Shown here: one piece after another, positions 6,557 through 15,100 of the stretch | Layout of the letters: each line of letters starts with the position of its first letter | Numbering within the stretch: the first letter of the stretch is position 1 | NCBI GenBank assembly: GCA_964369265.1 | Contig: CAYJEV010000032.1 | Coordinates: 1 to 16,516 of the forward strand | Reading direction: 5' to 3' | DNA length: 16,516 nt | Origin: DAMCAP01 sp964369265 | GTDB lineage: Bacteria > Bacillota > Clostridia > Oscillospirales > Ruminococcaceae | Notes under the pieces: model-generated | The model's database searches: none | What the model was told of the DNA's origin: nothing | Seen by the model: only the letters and a program-made list of their open reading frames with translations | Program-made: the position numbers and the translations under genes

Positions 6557-8152
6557 CTAACTATACTGAATAATAGCTAAAATTACATATTGAAGCACAA
6601 AAAATCCTAATGCAAGCTTAGCATATCTATCAACAGCAAAAGGAACTAGAGATACACCATCTTCCATCTCTACTTTTTCAGCAAGCATAGTTCTTCTAAT
6701 ATTCATTGCAGTATATTTTTGCTTTTCTGGATCGGTTTCTCCGCCAGTTAATAAGCTTACTAAATAGCCAATTATCAGAGCGCCAAAACAACCGATTGCT
6801 GGGTTCCATAGCCAGTTAACGCCAAATGTTTTTGAAATAAATAGTACAAATGCAAAGCCTCCAATAAAGCCAGCTGACGCGCCTTTATCATTAGTTTTTG
6901 TTGTGAACATAGCAAGGATAAATACACCAGCAGCAGGACCAGAGAAGTATGAGATATAACTACCAACTGTGTTTAAGATTGAGCTTACTGTGCCACTAAA
7001 TCCTATTAATACAACAAAAATAATTAAAATACCAATTACAGTTGAAATAGCCATTGACATTTTCAGAGTAACTTCTTGATTTTCCTTATTAAAGTATTTT
7101 TCATATAGGTCTTTTGTGAATACTGTTGTCATTGAGTTAATTAGCGAGTCAACACTAGACATTGCAGCCGCAAACACACCTGCTATAATTAAACCTATTA
7201 GTCCAACTGGTAGCTCTTCAAGAATAAATGTAATCATAATTGAGTTTGAGTTTTCAAACTCTCTGCCACCATAAAATACAAATAATATTACACCAACAAA
7301 CAACATAAAGTAATAAACAACATTCATTAATATTGCACTACCAACTAAAGAGCGCTTTAACCCCTTCATTGAGTCTGCTGTTAATACTCTTTGGACTTGA
7401 ACTTGGTCAAAACAGAAATATCTCAGCCACATAACTCCACCACCAATTAAGGTTGCCCAGAACATATTTGGAGCATGGAAGTCTAAAGCGAAGTTCATTG
7501 TGTCGAGCTTACCAGCTTCTTTAACAGTTGCTAGTGTGTCAAAAATGCTAAGTCCTGTGCCTTGGAATGCGTTAATCAAAATTAAGAACACACCACCAAC
7601 CACAACTACCATCTGAATAGCATCTGTCCATATAACTGCCTTTATTCCACCAATTAGAGTGTAGATTAAGGCGAGAATTACAATTACAGGCACGATAACG
7701 TTTAATGACCATCCAGTAACAGTTTGTATTATTAGCGCTGGTATAAACACCATTGAGCTAACTTGAATTAGCGAGTTGATAAAGAATTGTAACACTGTTA
7801 GAACTCTTGATAAACTGCCAAAACGCTTTTCCATATACTCATAAATTGAAGTGATTTTCAAATGATATATAACAGGCGCTGTCACAGAAATAGCAAAGAA
7901 AATTGCTAGCGGAGTTGTGATATTAACCATTACTGGGAACATTCCATCTGAATATGCCCAACCAGGACCTCCGATAAATCCGTTGGCACTTATCATCGTT
8001 GCTGCAACAGAAAGTGCGATTGGTATCCAAGGCATAGAACGCCCTGCTAAGAAATAGTCATCTTTATCCTTGTTATCTTTTCCGACATAATAGCCAATAA
8101 ATAGCATCAACGCTAAATAGGCTATAATAATTATTGAATCAATTAAAGACAT
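6557..8152 (-). CDS. Sodium:solute symporter (SSS family)
   Basis: This 531-residue integral membrane protein with about 13-14 hydrophobic segments belongs to the sodium/solute symporter family (SGLT/PutP fold) and imports an organic solute with Na+. Family marks are YFLAGRSMPW (33-42), WTDAIQ (175-180), DQVQVQRVL (249-257) and the SSVDSLINS segment (332-340), which carries the small hydroxylated residues of the Na2 site. The start chosen is the ATG at 8152, with AAGGAG at 8158-8163. A longer frame opening at 8194 would begin inside the hairpin that follows the preceding gene, with no ribosome binding site. It is the fourth gene of the leftward operon, after an intra-operon terminator. Substrate is unknown; sugars, sugar acids, carboxylates and osmolytes are all carried by the family. 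Confidence 0.93.
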   Translation of the reverse strand: MSLIDSIIIIAYLALMLFIGYYVGKDNKDKDDYFLAGRSMPWIPIALSVAATMISANGFIGGPGWAYSDGMFPVMVNITTPLAIFFAISVTAPVIYHLKITSIYEYMEKRFGSLSRVLTVLQFFINSLIQVSSMVFIPALIIQTVTGWSLNVIVPVIVILALIYTLIGGIKAVIWTDAIQMVVVVGGVFLILINAFQGTGLSIFDTLATVKEAGKLDTMNFALDFHAPNMFWATLIGGGVMWLRYFCFDQVQVQRVLTADSMKGLKRSLVGSAILMNVVYYFMLFVGVILFVFYGGREFENSNSIMITFILEELPVGLIGLIIAGVFAAAMSSVDSLINSMTTVFTKDLYEKYFNKENQEVTLKMSMAISTVIGILIIFVVLIGFSGTVSSILNTVGSYISYFSGPAAGVFILAMFTTKTNDKGASAGFIGGFAFVLFISKTFGVNWLWNPAIGCFGALIIGYLVSLLTGGETDPEKQKYTAMNIRRTMLAEKVEMEDGVSLVPFAVDRYAKLALGFFVLQYVILAIIQYS

Positions 8153-8168
8153 ATTTTCTCCTTTCGAC

Positions 8169-8197
8169 AAAAATGGGTGAAAGCACGCTTTCACCCA
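8169..8197 (-). terminator. Intra-operon terminator/attenuator before the symporter gene
   Basis: On the - strand a perfect 10-bp stem (TGGGTGAAAG/CTTTCACCCA, 8188-8197 with 8174-8183) with a 4-nt loop is followed by ATTTTTG (8173-8167). It sits between the NTF2-like stop (8211) and the symporter ribosome binding site (8163-8158). It should lower symporter expression relative to the three genes upstream. Confidence 0.75.
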
Positions 8198-8210
8198 AAA
8201 TTCATTATTA

Positions 8211-9218
8211 CTATGGGTTTAGAATCTCTGCTGTTCTCTCGAAGATATCTAAGCCTTGCATTTTTAGCCAGTATGGTAGGTCGATTAGTACCCAGTTCTC
8301 CTCAAGGAATTCACCACGACGAGAATATACATCAACAACCTGCATATCGCCCTTAGTTCCGCCTGGTAGGCCTAAGAAACCGCCGATTGGCTTGTTTGAT
8401 AGGTTTGGCCAGCCAAAGAAGCAAGCGAAGTTACCCTCAGCAAATCTGCAAACGTGTCCATTGAACACCTTATCAGTTAGACCGCCTCTGAATGGTAGTT
8501 GGTGTTGTTGTTGGTAACGAGGAATTGTGTAGCTTGCGCCAATTCCGCCTGGTCCGTACCAGATCATGTTCTTGCTCCAAGAAAGAGCTAGAACCTCTGG
8601 AGGACAAGTCATAGAACCGCTCTTGTTTAGATCGTCAAGGTCAGCAACCATCTTGTTGATAAGAGCTTGAGTCTTAACGCCTTCGGATGGATCAGCATCA
8701 TCGAATAGAAGACCATCATGATTCTTTGGACCTGGATATACAAAGTATTGACCAGTTGCAGGAGGTAGTGGGTTTACACCAGCTTGTAGCATAAGACCAA
8801 TTAGGTCAACGAACATACCAGTTTCAACGATTTTACCATTCTCAACACAGTTAAACTCTGCGTATCTTAGGCTAACCATCTTGTTAGTGTGTCTAACACC
8901 TAAGAAGTCATTATCAAATAGACCCATTAGATGACCCATGCTCATAACCCAAACCTTGCCACCTACTTCACTGTTACCAGCGATGAAGATGTCTTGACGG
9001 CGTTGCATGTGTTGTAGAGAGTGACGTAGTGGACCCCAGAAAGTCTTAGTCGCATTCTCAACTCCAGTTTGCTCTCTGAATGGATAAACGCCTCTCCATA
9101 GGTATGTAGCTGGATCAGCAACATACTTTGAAAGAACATTTGCTATATCACTATCTGCACAGTTTTCTAGTGCATCAAAGTATTCTAATACTAATTTTTT
9201 TTCAGTTTGAAATCCCAT
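8211..9218 (-). CDS. NTF2/SnoaL-like protein, two-domain (copy B)
   Basis: This 335-residue cytosolic protein with no signal peptide appears to hold two NTF2/SnoaL-like cone folds in tandem. The first is about residues 5-150, with an N-terminal helix (VLEYFDALENC) and the VWVMSMGHLMGLF and NGKIVETGMFVD strands. The second is about 180-330 and ends in a similar strand-helix pattern (VVDVYSRRGEFLEENWVLIDLPYWL). Single-domain NTF2-like proteins are usually about 120-150 residues, which fits a duplication. The fold hosts cyclases, isomerases, dehydratases and binding proteins, so no reaction can be named. AAGGGG lies upstream of the ATG. It sits between an MFS gene (34 bp upstream) and an SSS symporter, which suggests it acts on an imported compound. 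Leu codons are strongly biased to CTA, as in other apparently well-expressed genes here. Confidence 0.75.
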   Translation of the reverse strand: MGFQTEKKLVLEYFDALENCADSDIANVLSKYVADPATYLWRGVYPFREQTGVENATKTFWGPLRHSLQHMQRRQDIFIAGNSEVGGKVWVMSMGHLMGLFDNDFLGVRHTNKMVSLRYAEFNCVENGKIVETGMFVDLIGLMLQAGVNPLPPATGQYFVYPGPKNHDGLLFDDADPSEGVKTQALINKMVADLDDLNKSGSMTCPPEVLALSWSKNMIWYGPGGIGASYTIPRYQQQHQLPFRGGLTDKVFNGHVCRFAEGNFACFFGWPNLSNKPIGGFLGLPGGTKGDMQVVDVYSRRGEFLEENWVLIDLPYWLKMQGLDIFERTAEILNP

Positions 9219-9252
9219 AATATAATTTCCCCTTTATAACTTACGAAGCTTG

Positions 9253-10518
9253 TTAAGCTTTCTTTCTATTAACTGTTTCTGGTAAGAACATCCATAGAAC
9301 AGTACCTGCTACGAATACACCCATAGCTACTGTAAAGATTGGCATCATACCGCTTGTTTCTGTTACTAGACCTGCTGCAGCTGGAAGAGCGAATGTTGAA
9401 ACAATACGTCCACCATTGAAGGAGATACCAGCAGAGATAGAACGGAACTTCTCTGGGAATAGCTCAGAGTAGTAAGCGCCCCAAGGACCTGAGTAACCGA
9501 AAGCAAAACCAATAGCAACAGATAGAATTTGAAGAGTTGTGATGTTTTCTGGACCTTGCATTGTGTATAGGAAGATAAATCCAGCACTTAGTAGCATACC
9601 GATAGCTGGGATTTTTCTACCAAACTTATCGGAAATAGCACCCCAGCTGATGTAACCTAGTAGCTGGCCAATGCCTTGTAGGCTGTAGATACTACCAGCA
9701 ACTGCAGCAGTAATTCCTAGACCATCTCTTAGGTATGCTGTAGCATAGTTAGAGAAAGAGGAGTATGCTGTGAAGTTAGCACCGGATAGTAGGATAACGC
9801 CAATACCAATCCATAGGTATTTGCCTTGATACATGCTAAAGTAGCTAATCTTTTCTTTCTCGCCAGACTCAGAAACTGCATTAACAGTCATTTGATAGTC
9901 ATCTGGAACGAAGATGAACGCCATAACAGCACCAATTAGAGAAGGAATGATAGCTGTGTATACTAGAGTAACCCAGTTAGCATCGCCTAAGAAAGCGTAA
10001 ACTTGGCCACCAAAGATCATAGCTAGTGAGAATAGAGAAGTTAGAACTGCTGCTAGCTTACCTCTATACTTTGTTGGGAACATATCAGCAACAAGAGGCA
10101 TCGCAGAACCGAATACACCACCAAGAGTTACACCAGAGCAAAAACGAGCTGCTCTCCATAGGCCAACACTTGTTGGGTTTAGTAGTGGAACGAATGTTGT
10201 TAGGGCGATTAGAGTAGAAACTAGTATAAGTGTTCTTTTCTTACCCATTTTGGAAGCAATAATTCCGAAAAGGATAGTACCTGGAATAGTACCAAAGGAC
10301 ATTACTGCAAATATTTCAGCTGTGTTTTGAAGAGTAAATCCAAAGCCGCCAGCAGCTGGATCACCAATCATTGTTGGAGTTACGAATGTACCGATCATGA
10401 AGTTGTAGCAATAGAAGAAGTAGATTACTGCGATTGATAAGAACGCAAGCCATCTTCTTGTGTTTGATATATCAGCACCAAGTCTGATATCGCTAATAGG
10501 ATTATTTTGAGTAGACAT
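9253..10518 (-). CDS. Major facilitator superfamily transporter
   Basis: This 421-residue membrane protein has about 12 hydrophobic segments and no cleavable signal. The MFS motif A appears twice in the expected cytoplasmic loops: SKMGKKR in the N-terminal half and SDKFGRK in the C-terminal half. A charged central loop (about 215-230, ESGEKEK) separates the halves. It resembles metabolite:H+ symporters of the sugar and aromatic-acid type more than drug exporters, but substrate and direction cannot be fixed. An AGAGGA ribosome binding site precedes the ATG. It is flanked on both sides by NTF2-like genes in the same operon, so it probably carries their substrate or product. Confidence 0.9.
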   Translation of the reverse strand: MSTQNNPISDIRLGADISNTRRWLAFLSIAVIYFFYCYNFMIGTFVTPTMIGDPAAGGFGFTLQNTAEIFAVMSFGTIPGTILFGIIASKMGKKRTLILVSTLIALTTFVPLLNPTSVGLWRAARFCSGVTLGGVFGSAMPLVADMFPTKYRGKLAAVLTSLFSLAMIFGGQVYAFLGDANWVTLVYTAIIPSLIGAVMAFIFVPDDYQMTVNAVSESGEKEKISYFSMYQGKYLWIGIGVILLSGANFTAYSSFSNYATAYLRDGLGITAAVAGSIYSLQGIGQLLGYISWGAISDKFGRKIPAIGMLLSAGFIFLYTMQGPENITTLQILSVAIGFAFGYSGPWGAYYSELFPEKFRSISAGISFNGGRIVSTFALPAAAGLVTETSGMMPIFTVAMGVFVAGTVLWMFLPETVNRKKA

Positions 10519-10548
10519 CTAATAAGTTCCTCTTTTCTTTCATTTAAT

Positions 10549-10570
10549 TGCGGGGGATTACTCCCCCACA
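10549..10570 (-). other. GC-rich intercistronic hairpin before the MFS gene
   Basis: GGGGGA (10552-10557) and TCCCCC (10562-10567) pair around a TTAC loop, with two further pairs beyond one mismatch. No T-run follows on the - strand, so it is more likely an mRNA stability or processing element than a terminator. It sits in the 72-bp gap between the first NTF2-like gene and the MFS gene. Confidence 0.55.
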
Positions 10571-10590
10571 TAAGTTAAGTTCAGTTTAAA

Positions 10591-11766
10591 TTATTCAGCG
10601 TCTGCATCGCCTAAGTATAGTTGCTTAAGAGCATCTAGACCGTCGAATGTTACCCACTCTTCCATGATTTTACCGTTTAGTACATGGTAGTGGTTGATAC
10701 CCATGATATCCATTGGCTTGCCAGTTGGAGCACCGAAGTAACCTTGGCCTTCGTTAACACCTCTTAGTCTCCAACGAGTAGCTACATCGTAACCATCTCC
10801 ACCAGCACGTCTGTTGCAAGTGATTCTTTCCATTACATAGTTACCGTTTGGAATGGAGGATACAAAGCTTAGGATATTGCCTTGAATCTCATCATAACCA
10901 TTTAGATCTCTATCGCAGATGAAGTGAACGATAGCGTTGCTATGGTAGTACTTCTTAACATCGTTTAGATATTTGTAGTTATATACTCTGCTTGCCATTT
11001 CTAGCATCATTTCGCCAACAGACTCATTCTTAGCAGTGTATAGCTCTGGCATGTATTGACCTTCCATAGACTCGTTTAGACCAAAGCTATTTGGTAGGTG
11101 ATGCTTGATAGCATTCTTAGCCATTTTCTTAGCTAGCTCATGAGCATCGAAACCTAGTTGAGTAACAATCCATAGATTATCTCTAACTAGCCACTCTTCG
11201 TGAATTCTGTTTGTAGTAACAGCACAGTCAACAACAGTTCTGAAGTTGATCTTCTTGCCTGTAGCAGGACCGAAGTTGCTATCGCCTAGGTTAGTTGCAG
11301 TGGAAAGAATTCTGTGTGAGGATAGGTAACCATCCTTACCGAACTTAGACCATACAACGTTTTGTCCGATTAGTCTTCTATCTGGGAATGCATGAAGTGT
11401 TGCTAAAGTATTTGCAATAACGCCCTTAATTCCTACTAAGCTAGATGTTCCTAGATGCATTGTTACATTATTATGGTATGTGTCGTAGATAACGCCAATA
11501 CCCTTCTCCTCCCAAATGTCGTGAGTGATTTGGATGATATAGTGAACGAAGTCACGATATTGTGCATCAAAACCAACCATATTTTGGTTTCTCTTTGTTA
11601 CCTTAACAAAGTCATTATAATCATAGCATCCTACTGGTGTCACCTCGTCAGTGTTACCGTAGAAAATTGTTTCAGTATCAACCTCTAGTGACTTTAGATC
11701 AACTACCTTTGGTGCTTTCTCAACTGGAACATTTTCCATTTTCTCAGTTTTCTTTACTTCTGACAT
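10591..11766 (-). CDS. NTF2/SnoaL-like protein, two-domain (copy A)
   Basis: This 391-residue cytosolic protein is the first gene of the leftward operon. An acidic, low-complexity N-terminus (1-50) is followed by two NTF2/SnoaL-like domains. The first is about 65-215 (IIQITHDIWEEKGIGVIYDTY through IHEEWLVRDN). The second is about 245-385 (YLNDVKKYYHSNAIVHFICD through GKIMEEWVTFDGLDALKQL). Both end in the IxEEW strand typical of SnoaL-like folds, so the internal duplication is visible by eye. It differs strongly in sequence from copy B, so the pair may form a heteromeric enzyme. AGGAGG at 11774-11779 lies 7 nt before the ATG. The catalysed reaction is unknown; related folds do aldol-type ring closure, ester cyclisation, isomerisation or dehydration. 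Being first after the operator cluster, it is probably the most highly expressed gene. Confidence 0.8.
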   Translation of the reverse strand: MSEVKKTEKMENVPVEKAPKVVDLKSLEVDTETIFYGNTDEVTPVGCYDYNDFVKVTKRNQNMVGFDAQYRDFVHYIIQITHDIWEEKGIGVIYDTYHNNVTMHLGTSSLVGIKGVIANTLATLHAFPDRRLIGQNVVWSKFGKDGYLSSHRILSTATNLGDSNFGPATGKKINFRTVVDCAVTTNRIHEEWLVRDNLWIVTQLGFDAHELAKKMAKNAIKHHLPNSFGLNESMEGQYMPELYTAKNESVGEMMLEMASRVYNYKYLNDVKKYYHSNAIVHFICDRDLNGYDEIQGNILSFVSSIPNGNYVMERITCNRRAGGDGYDVATRWRLRGVNEGQGYFGAPTGKPMDIMGINHYHVLNGKIMEEWVTFDGLDALKQLYLGDADAE

Positions 11767-11781
11767 GATTTGTCCTCCTAT

Positions 11782-11793
11782 GCATTCGTATTC
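11782..11793. promoter_or_regulatory. Operator-like site O3 next to the ribosome binding site
   Basis: GCATTCGTATTC, one mismatch from the two other copies. It lies 2 nt beyond the AGGAGG region of the first operon gene, deep in the predicted leader. A bound repressor here would block elongation or pair with the other sites. Confidence 0.5.
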
Positions 11794-11826
11794 ACATATT
11801 TATTTTAAGCGATAGAATTCATTGAA

Positions 11827-11851
11827 ATTTAAGCGTATAATCAGCTTAAAT
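11827..11851 (-). other. Leader hairpin of the NTF2/MFS operon
   Basis: ATTTAAGC (11827-11834) and GCTTAAAT (11844-11851) form a perfect 8-bp stem with a 9-nt loop in the predicted leader of about 150 nt. It is AT-rich and modest. It could affect mRNA stability; no known riboswitch pattern was recognised. Confidence 0.35.
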
Positions 11852-11900
11852 CTAGCTTTTTTGCCGCTTTCGTCTATTAAACTTCGCAACTCATCTGTTT

Positions 11901-11912
11901 GAATTCGTATTC
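11901..11912. promoter_or_regulatory. Operator-like site O1 at the transcription start
   Basis: GAATTCGTATTC, a near-palindrome of the form GAATnCGnATTC with the central CG typical of LacI-family operators. It begins about 6 nt downstream of the expected start point of the promoter at 11925-11953, the classic position for a repressor roadblock. Confidence 0.65.
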
Positions 11913-11924
11913 ACTTACACTACA

Positions 11925-11953
11925 ATTCTACCACCCATATTCACATTTGTAAA
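11925..11953 (-). promoter_or_regulatory. Sigma-A promoter of the NTF2/MFS/SSS operon
   Basis: On the - strand TTTACA (11953-11948), a 17-bp spacer and TAGAAT (11930-11925). The expected start is near 11918, giving a leader of about 150 nt before the ATG at 11766. Spacing is ideal and operator copies lie on both sides. Confidence 0.7.
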
Positions 11954-12087
11954 GACTTTATTAGTTAATTTTATGATTTTCGTACAAATAACCATTATAT
12001 TTTTGTCTTTTTGTATATTTAGTGCAGTATATTATTCATGTTTATTTTTTAAGTGTTGATTTTCAGCATATTTTGTTATTCAGCTAT

Positions 12088-12099
12088 GAATTCGTATTC
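12088..12099. promoter_or_regulatory. Operator-like site O2, distal upstream
   Basis: GAATTCGTATTC, identical to the site at 11901-11912 and 187 bp from it, centre to centre. It lies beyond the terminator of the sensor gene, so it is not a promoter-proximal site and is best read as an auxiliary operator for looping. Confidence 0.55.
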
Positions 12100-12108
12100 T
12101 TAGTAAGC

Positions 12109-12155
12109 AAAAAAGAATGCAAGAAACAGCAAATAAAATTACTATCTCTTGCATT
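12109..12155 (-). terminator. Rho-independent terminator of the c-di-GMP sensor gene
   Basis: On the - strand AATGCAAGA (12155-12147) pairs perfectly with TCTTGCATT (12124-12116), followed by CTTTTTT (12115-12109). The loop is long (22 nt), which weakens it. It lies 27 bp after the stop codon and separates the sensor gene from the NTF2/MFS operon on the same strand. Confidence 0.65.
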
Positions 12156-12181
12156 AAATTATTTCTTAATATTCTTGTTGA

Positions 12182-15100
12182 TTAGGAGTTAAAAACATAT
12201 TTCTTTGAAAATTCTTCAATTGGCATTGGCTTATCAAAGAAGTATCCTTGCCCTTTATCACAGCCAAGCTCTTTTAGAATATCAAACTGCTCCACAATTT
12301 CAACACCTTCAGCAACAGAAACCACATCTCCTAGCTTTTCGCATAAAGATATTGCAATTTCAGTTAAGGCTTTTGATTTTGGATTTGAATGGATATCGCT
12401 AATAAGCTTCATGTCTATCTTAACTTCATCAAAATCAGAAGCTACTAGAGATGTTAGATTAGAATATCCGCAACCAAAGTCATCTAATGATATTGAGAAG
12501 CCTGCACTTGTAAAGCTTTCAATAATCTCTGATAATACCTTTTCGCTAATTCCATTTATGGTTTCGGTTATTTCAATAACAATTTGAGATTGGCTAACAC
12601 CATACTTCTCGCAAATCTTAGATAGCTTTTTAACTATTCCATGTTCCGCTATTGTCATTCTAGAACAATTGACAGCTATTGAAGAAATTGAATCAAATCC
12701 AGCATCCTTCCAAGACTTTAGCGCTTTACAAACTGTTTCAAAAACATAAGTATCTATCTTAGAAATAATACCTTCCTTCTCATAAAAAGGAATAAAGCTA
12801 ATCGGCGGTTGTATAACCCCCTCAGCGCCAATTCTTCTAACTAGCGCCTCTGCACTTTTAACTGCATTTGTAGCAACATCAATTTGAGGCTGAAGATACA
12901 CAACATACTTATCGTTAGCAATTTCCATATCTAAATTATCTGATAATATGCGGGTGTATTTTTCACCATCATTAAGAACTGCATTTGTGTTGTTAGTAAG
13001 GTTAGGATTCCAAGTATAGCCTATAGATACTGAAAAATCATTTTCATCATGAAGCTTTTGTTTTAGCAGAGTTATAGCTCTCTCAAAGCTCATTTCGTCG
13101 ACATTGTCGCTTATAACTATAAATTCATCCCCACCAACACGATATACATTATCACCAAAAATACTCACAAGCATATTAGCAAGCTTCTTTAGTATGCTAT
13201 CTCCAAACATAACGCCTTTAGTGTCATTTATAGTGCTTAAGCTTAATATATCAACATAGGCAACACCAAGGCTTTCAATGTCCTTTTTATCAAGCTCGAC
13301 AAGCATTTTGCTATAGCTATGCCTATTTTTAACTCCAGTTAGAGTGTCAAAATAGCTTAGCTTATTAAGCTTTGCAACAAGCTCTGTTTCATCAAGGAAG
13401 CTAGCAATAAACTTAGCCACTGAACGCATAATAGATGTTTTATCCATGTTCTTTTTAGGGTTGTCGACCCCAACAAAACCAGTTACTTCTCGCCCTTCTA
13501 TGCATATAGAAGAAGCAACAATATTCTTAAGCTTTTGCATTTCCATTAGTTCATACTCAAGAGAATCTTTCTCGAGGCTTTCAGCACTCATGCAAAATGC
13601 ACCAACCTCCTCGCAGTTCTTAAATAAGAATTGCAAGTCAGATACAGGAAGTTTTTGAAGCTCTTGTTTGTAAGAATCTACACCTTCTCGACACACTTCA
13701 AATGTATTGCTAATGCTTTCTCTAGTTTTAGATGTTTCAAATATATAACTTCTCTCAGCCTCAAAGTAATTCGTTACCCCCTCGAGTAAGCTATAAATAG
13801 ACTCGCTAGGAGATTTCCCAGAATGAAGCATCTCAACACAACTTGTTAAGAAATATTCATCATTAAGTTTTTCCTGAAGCTCTTTTTCGAGAGTTAGTAG
13901 CTTTGATACATCTGTGGCGATTTCTAGCCTTGCTAAGCGTCCCTCAAAAGGTATTAGTTTGTCTTTTAACAGAAATGTTCTACCGATTGTTGGATTATAA
14001 AATGACCATTCATAATAATTATCATTTGTTAGCAAGTGGTTAGTACAGAAATCACACACCTCAGACTTGCCTTGCAACACTTCATAGCACTTCTTATTTC
14101 TCCACTCCTCTTCGCTAGGATTTCCAACTGCTTTAATCGCAGTTTGATTTAAGTAGAGAAGCCTATATGTGTCTATATCTGAAACATATACAATCGAATC
14201 TGAGCTATCAAGGATATGTGCGGAGTTTCTATTTTTCTCAACAAGTAAATTTATTTCCTCTCTAAGATGAGTTCCTTGAAGTATAATAGAAATAATTTTC
14301 CCTATATACTGCAAGCTGTTAATCTCTCTTTCGCTCCAAACTCTTGTTTTTCGGCAATCATCTAGCCCTATAAAAAAAGTCATTATATCATCTCTTTTTA
14401 TCTGCGCATGAACAAAAGAAAGGATTCCTTGATTAGCCATTGTTTCAAAAGCTTCATCATCTTCTAAAGTTTCCCTTAAGTCGTTTGAATAAATAATATC
14501 ATTATGAGCTTTTTCAATAAAGTCACTAAAAAGATCTTTATCAATTCCCTTAAGATTATCAATCTCGCTTGACACGCCTTCCTCACAATACTCAAAAGTA
14601 TTATCATAAGTTGCACCACCATCAAGCGTTTCAAAAATATAGCTTCTATCAGCATTATATTTCTTGCATAAATATTTAAGGGCGTAATTAATTGATTCTT
14701 GATCGCCATTTCTCTCATACAAAATATTAAAAACCGCAGCAATAAGCTCATAATCAAAGAAAGAGCTTGCAATTCTATTTGCATTTTCAATTTTTGTAAT
14801 ATTTCTTGTTGTGCCAATATCTAAATCATCGGTATAAATTATATACCTATTTTTCCCTAATATTTTAGCTTGATTTAACGCTTTATCTGCATTTTGATAT
14901 AATTCATTATATGTAAGTCCATCAGTCGGATATACAGCTATACCAATACTGCCCGATATAGAATAATTCTTATCTTCGCCAGAGTAAGTTCTATCATAAA
15001 CTTCTAATATTTTTTGTGCTTTTCGCTTTATTATATCAACACTCTGAATATTTTCAACAAATACAACGAATTCATCTCCACCAATTCTTGCGACTATATC

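Noticed and set aside
8153..8194. Longer symporter start at 8194 adding 14 residues (MKACFHPFLSKGEN)
   Set aside because: The start would lie inside the terminator hairpin with no ribosome binding site, and AAGGAG at 8158-8163 fits the ATG at 8152, which gives the usual symporter N-terminus.
11455..11688. 77-codon + strand frame inside NTF2-like A
   Set aside because: Opposite-strand shadow of a real gene, without start signal or recognisable features.
11767..12108. Riboswitch in the long leader of the NTF2/MFS operon
   Set aside because: Only one small AT-rich hairpin and operator-like sites are visible; no conserved aptamer pattern was recognised.
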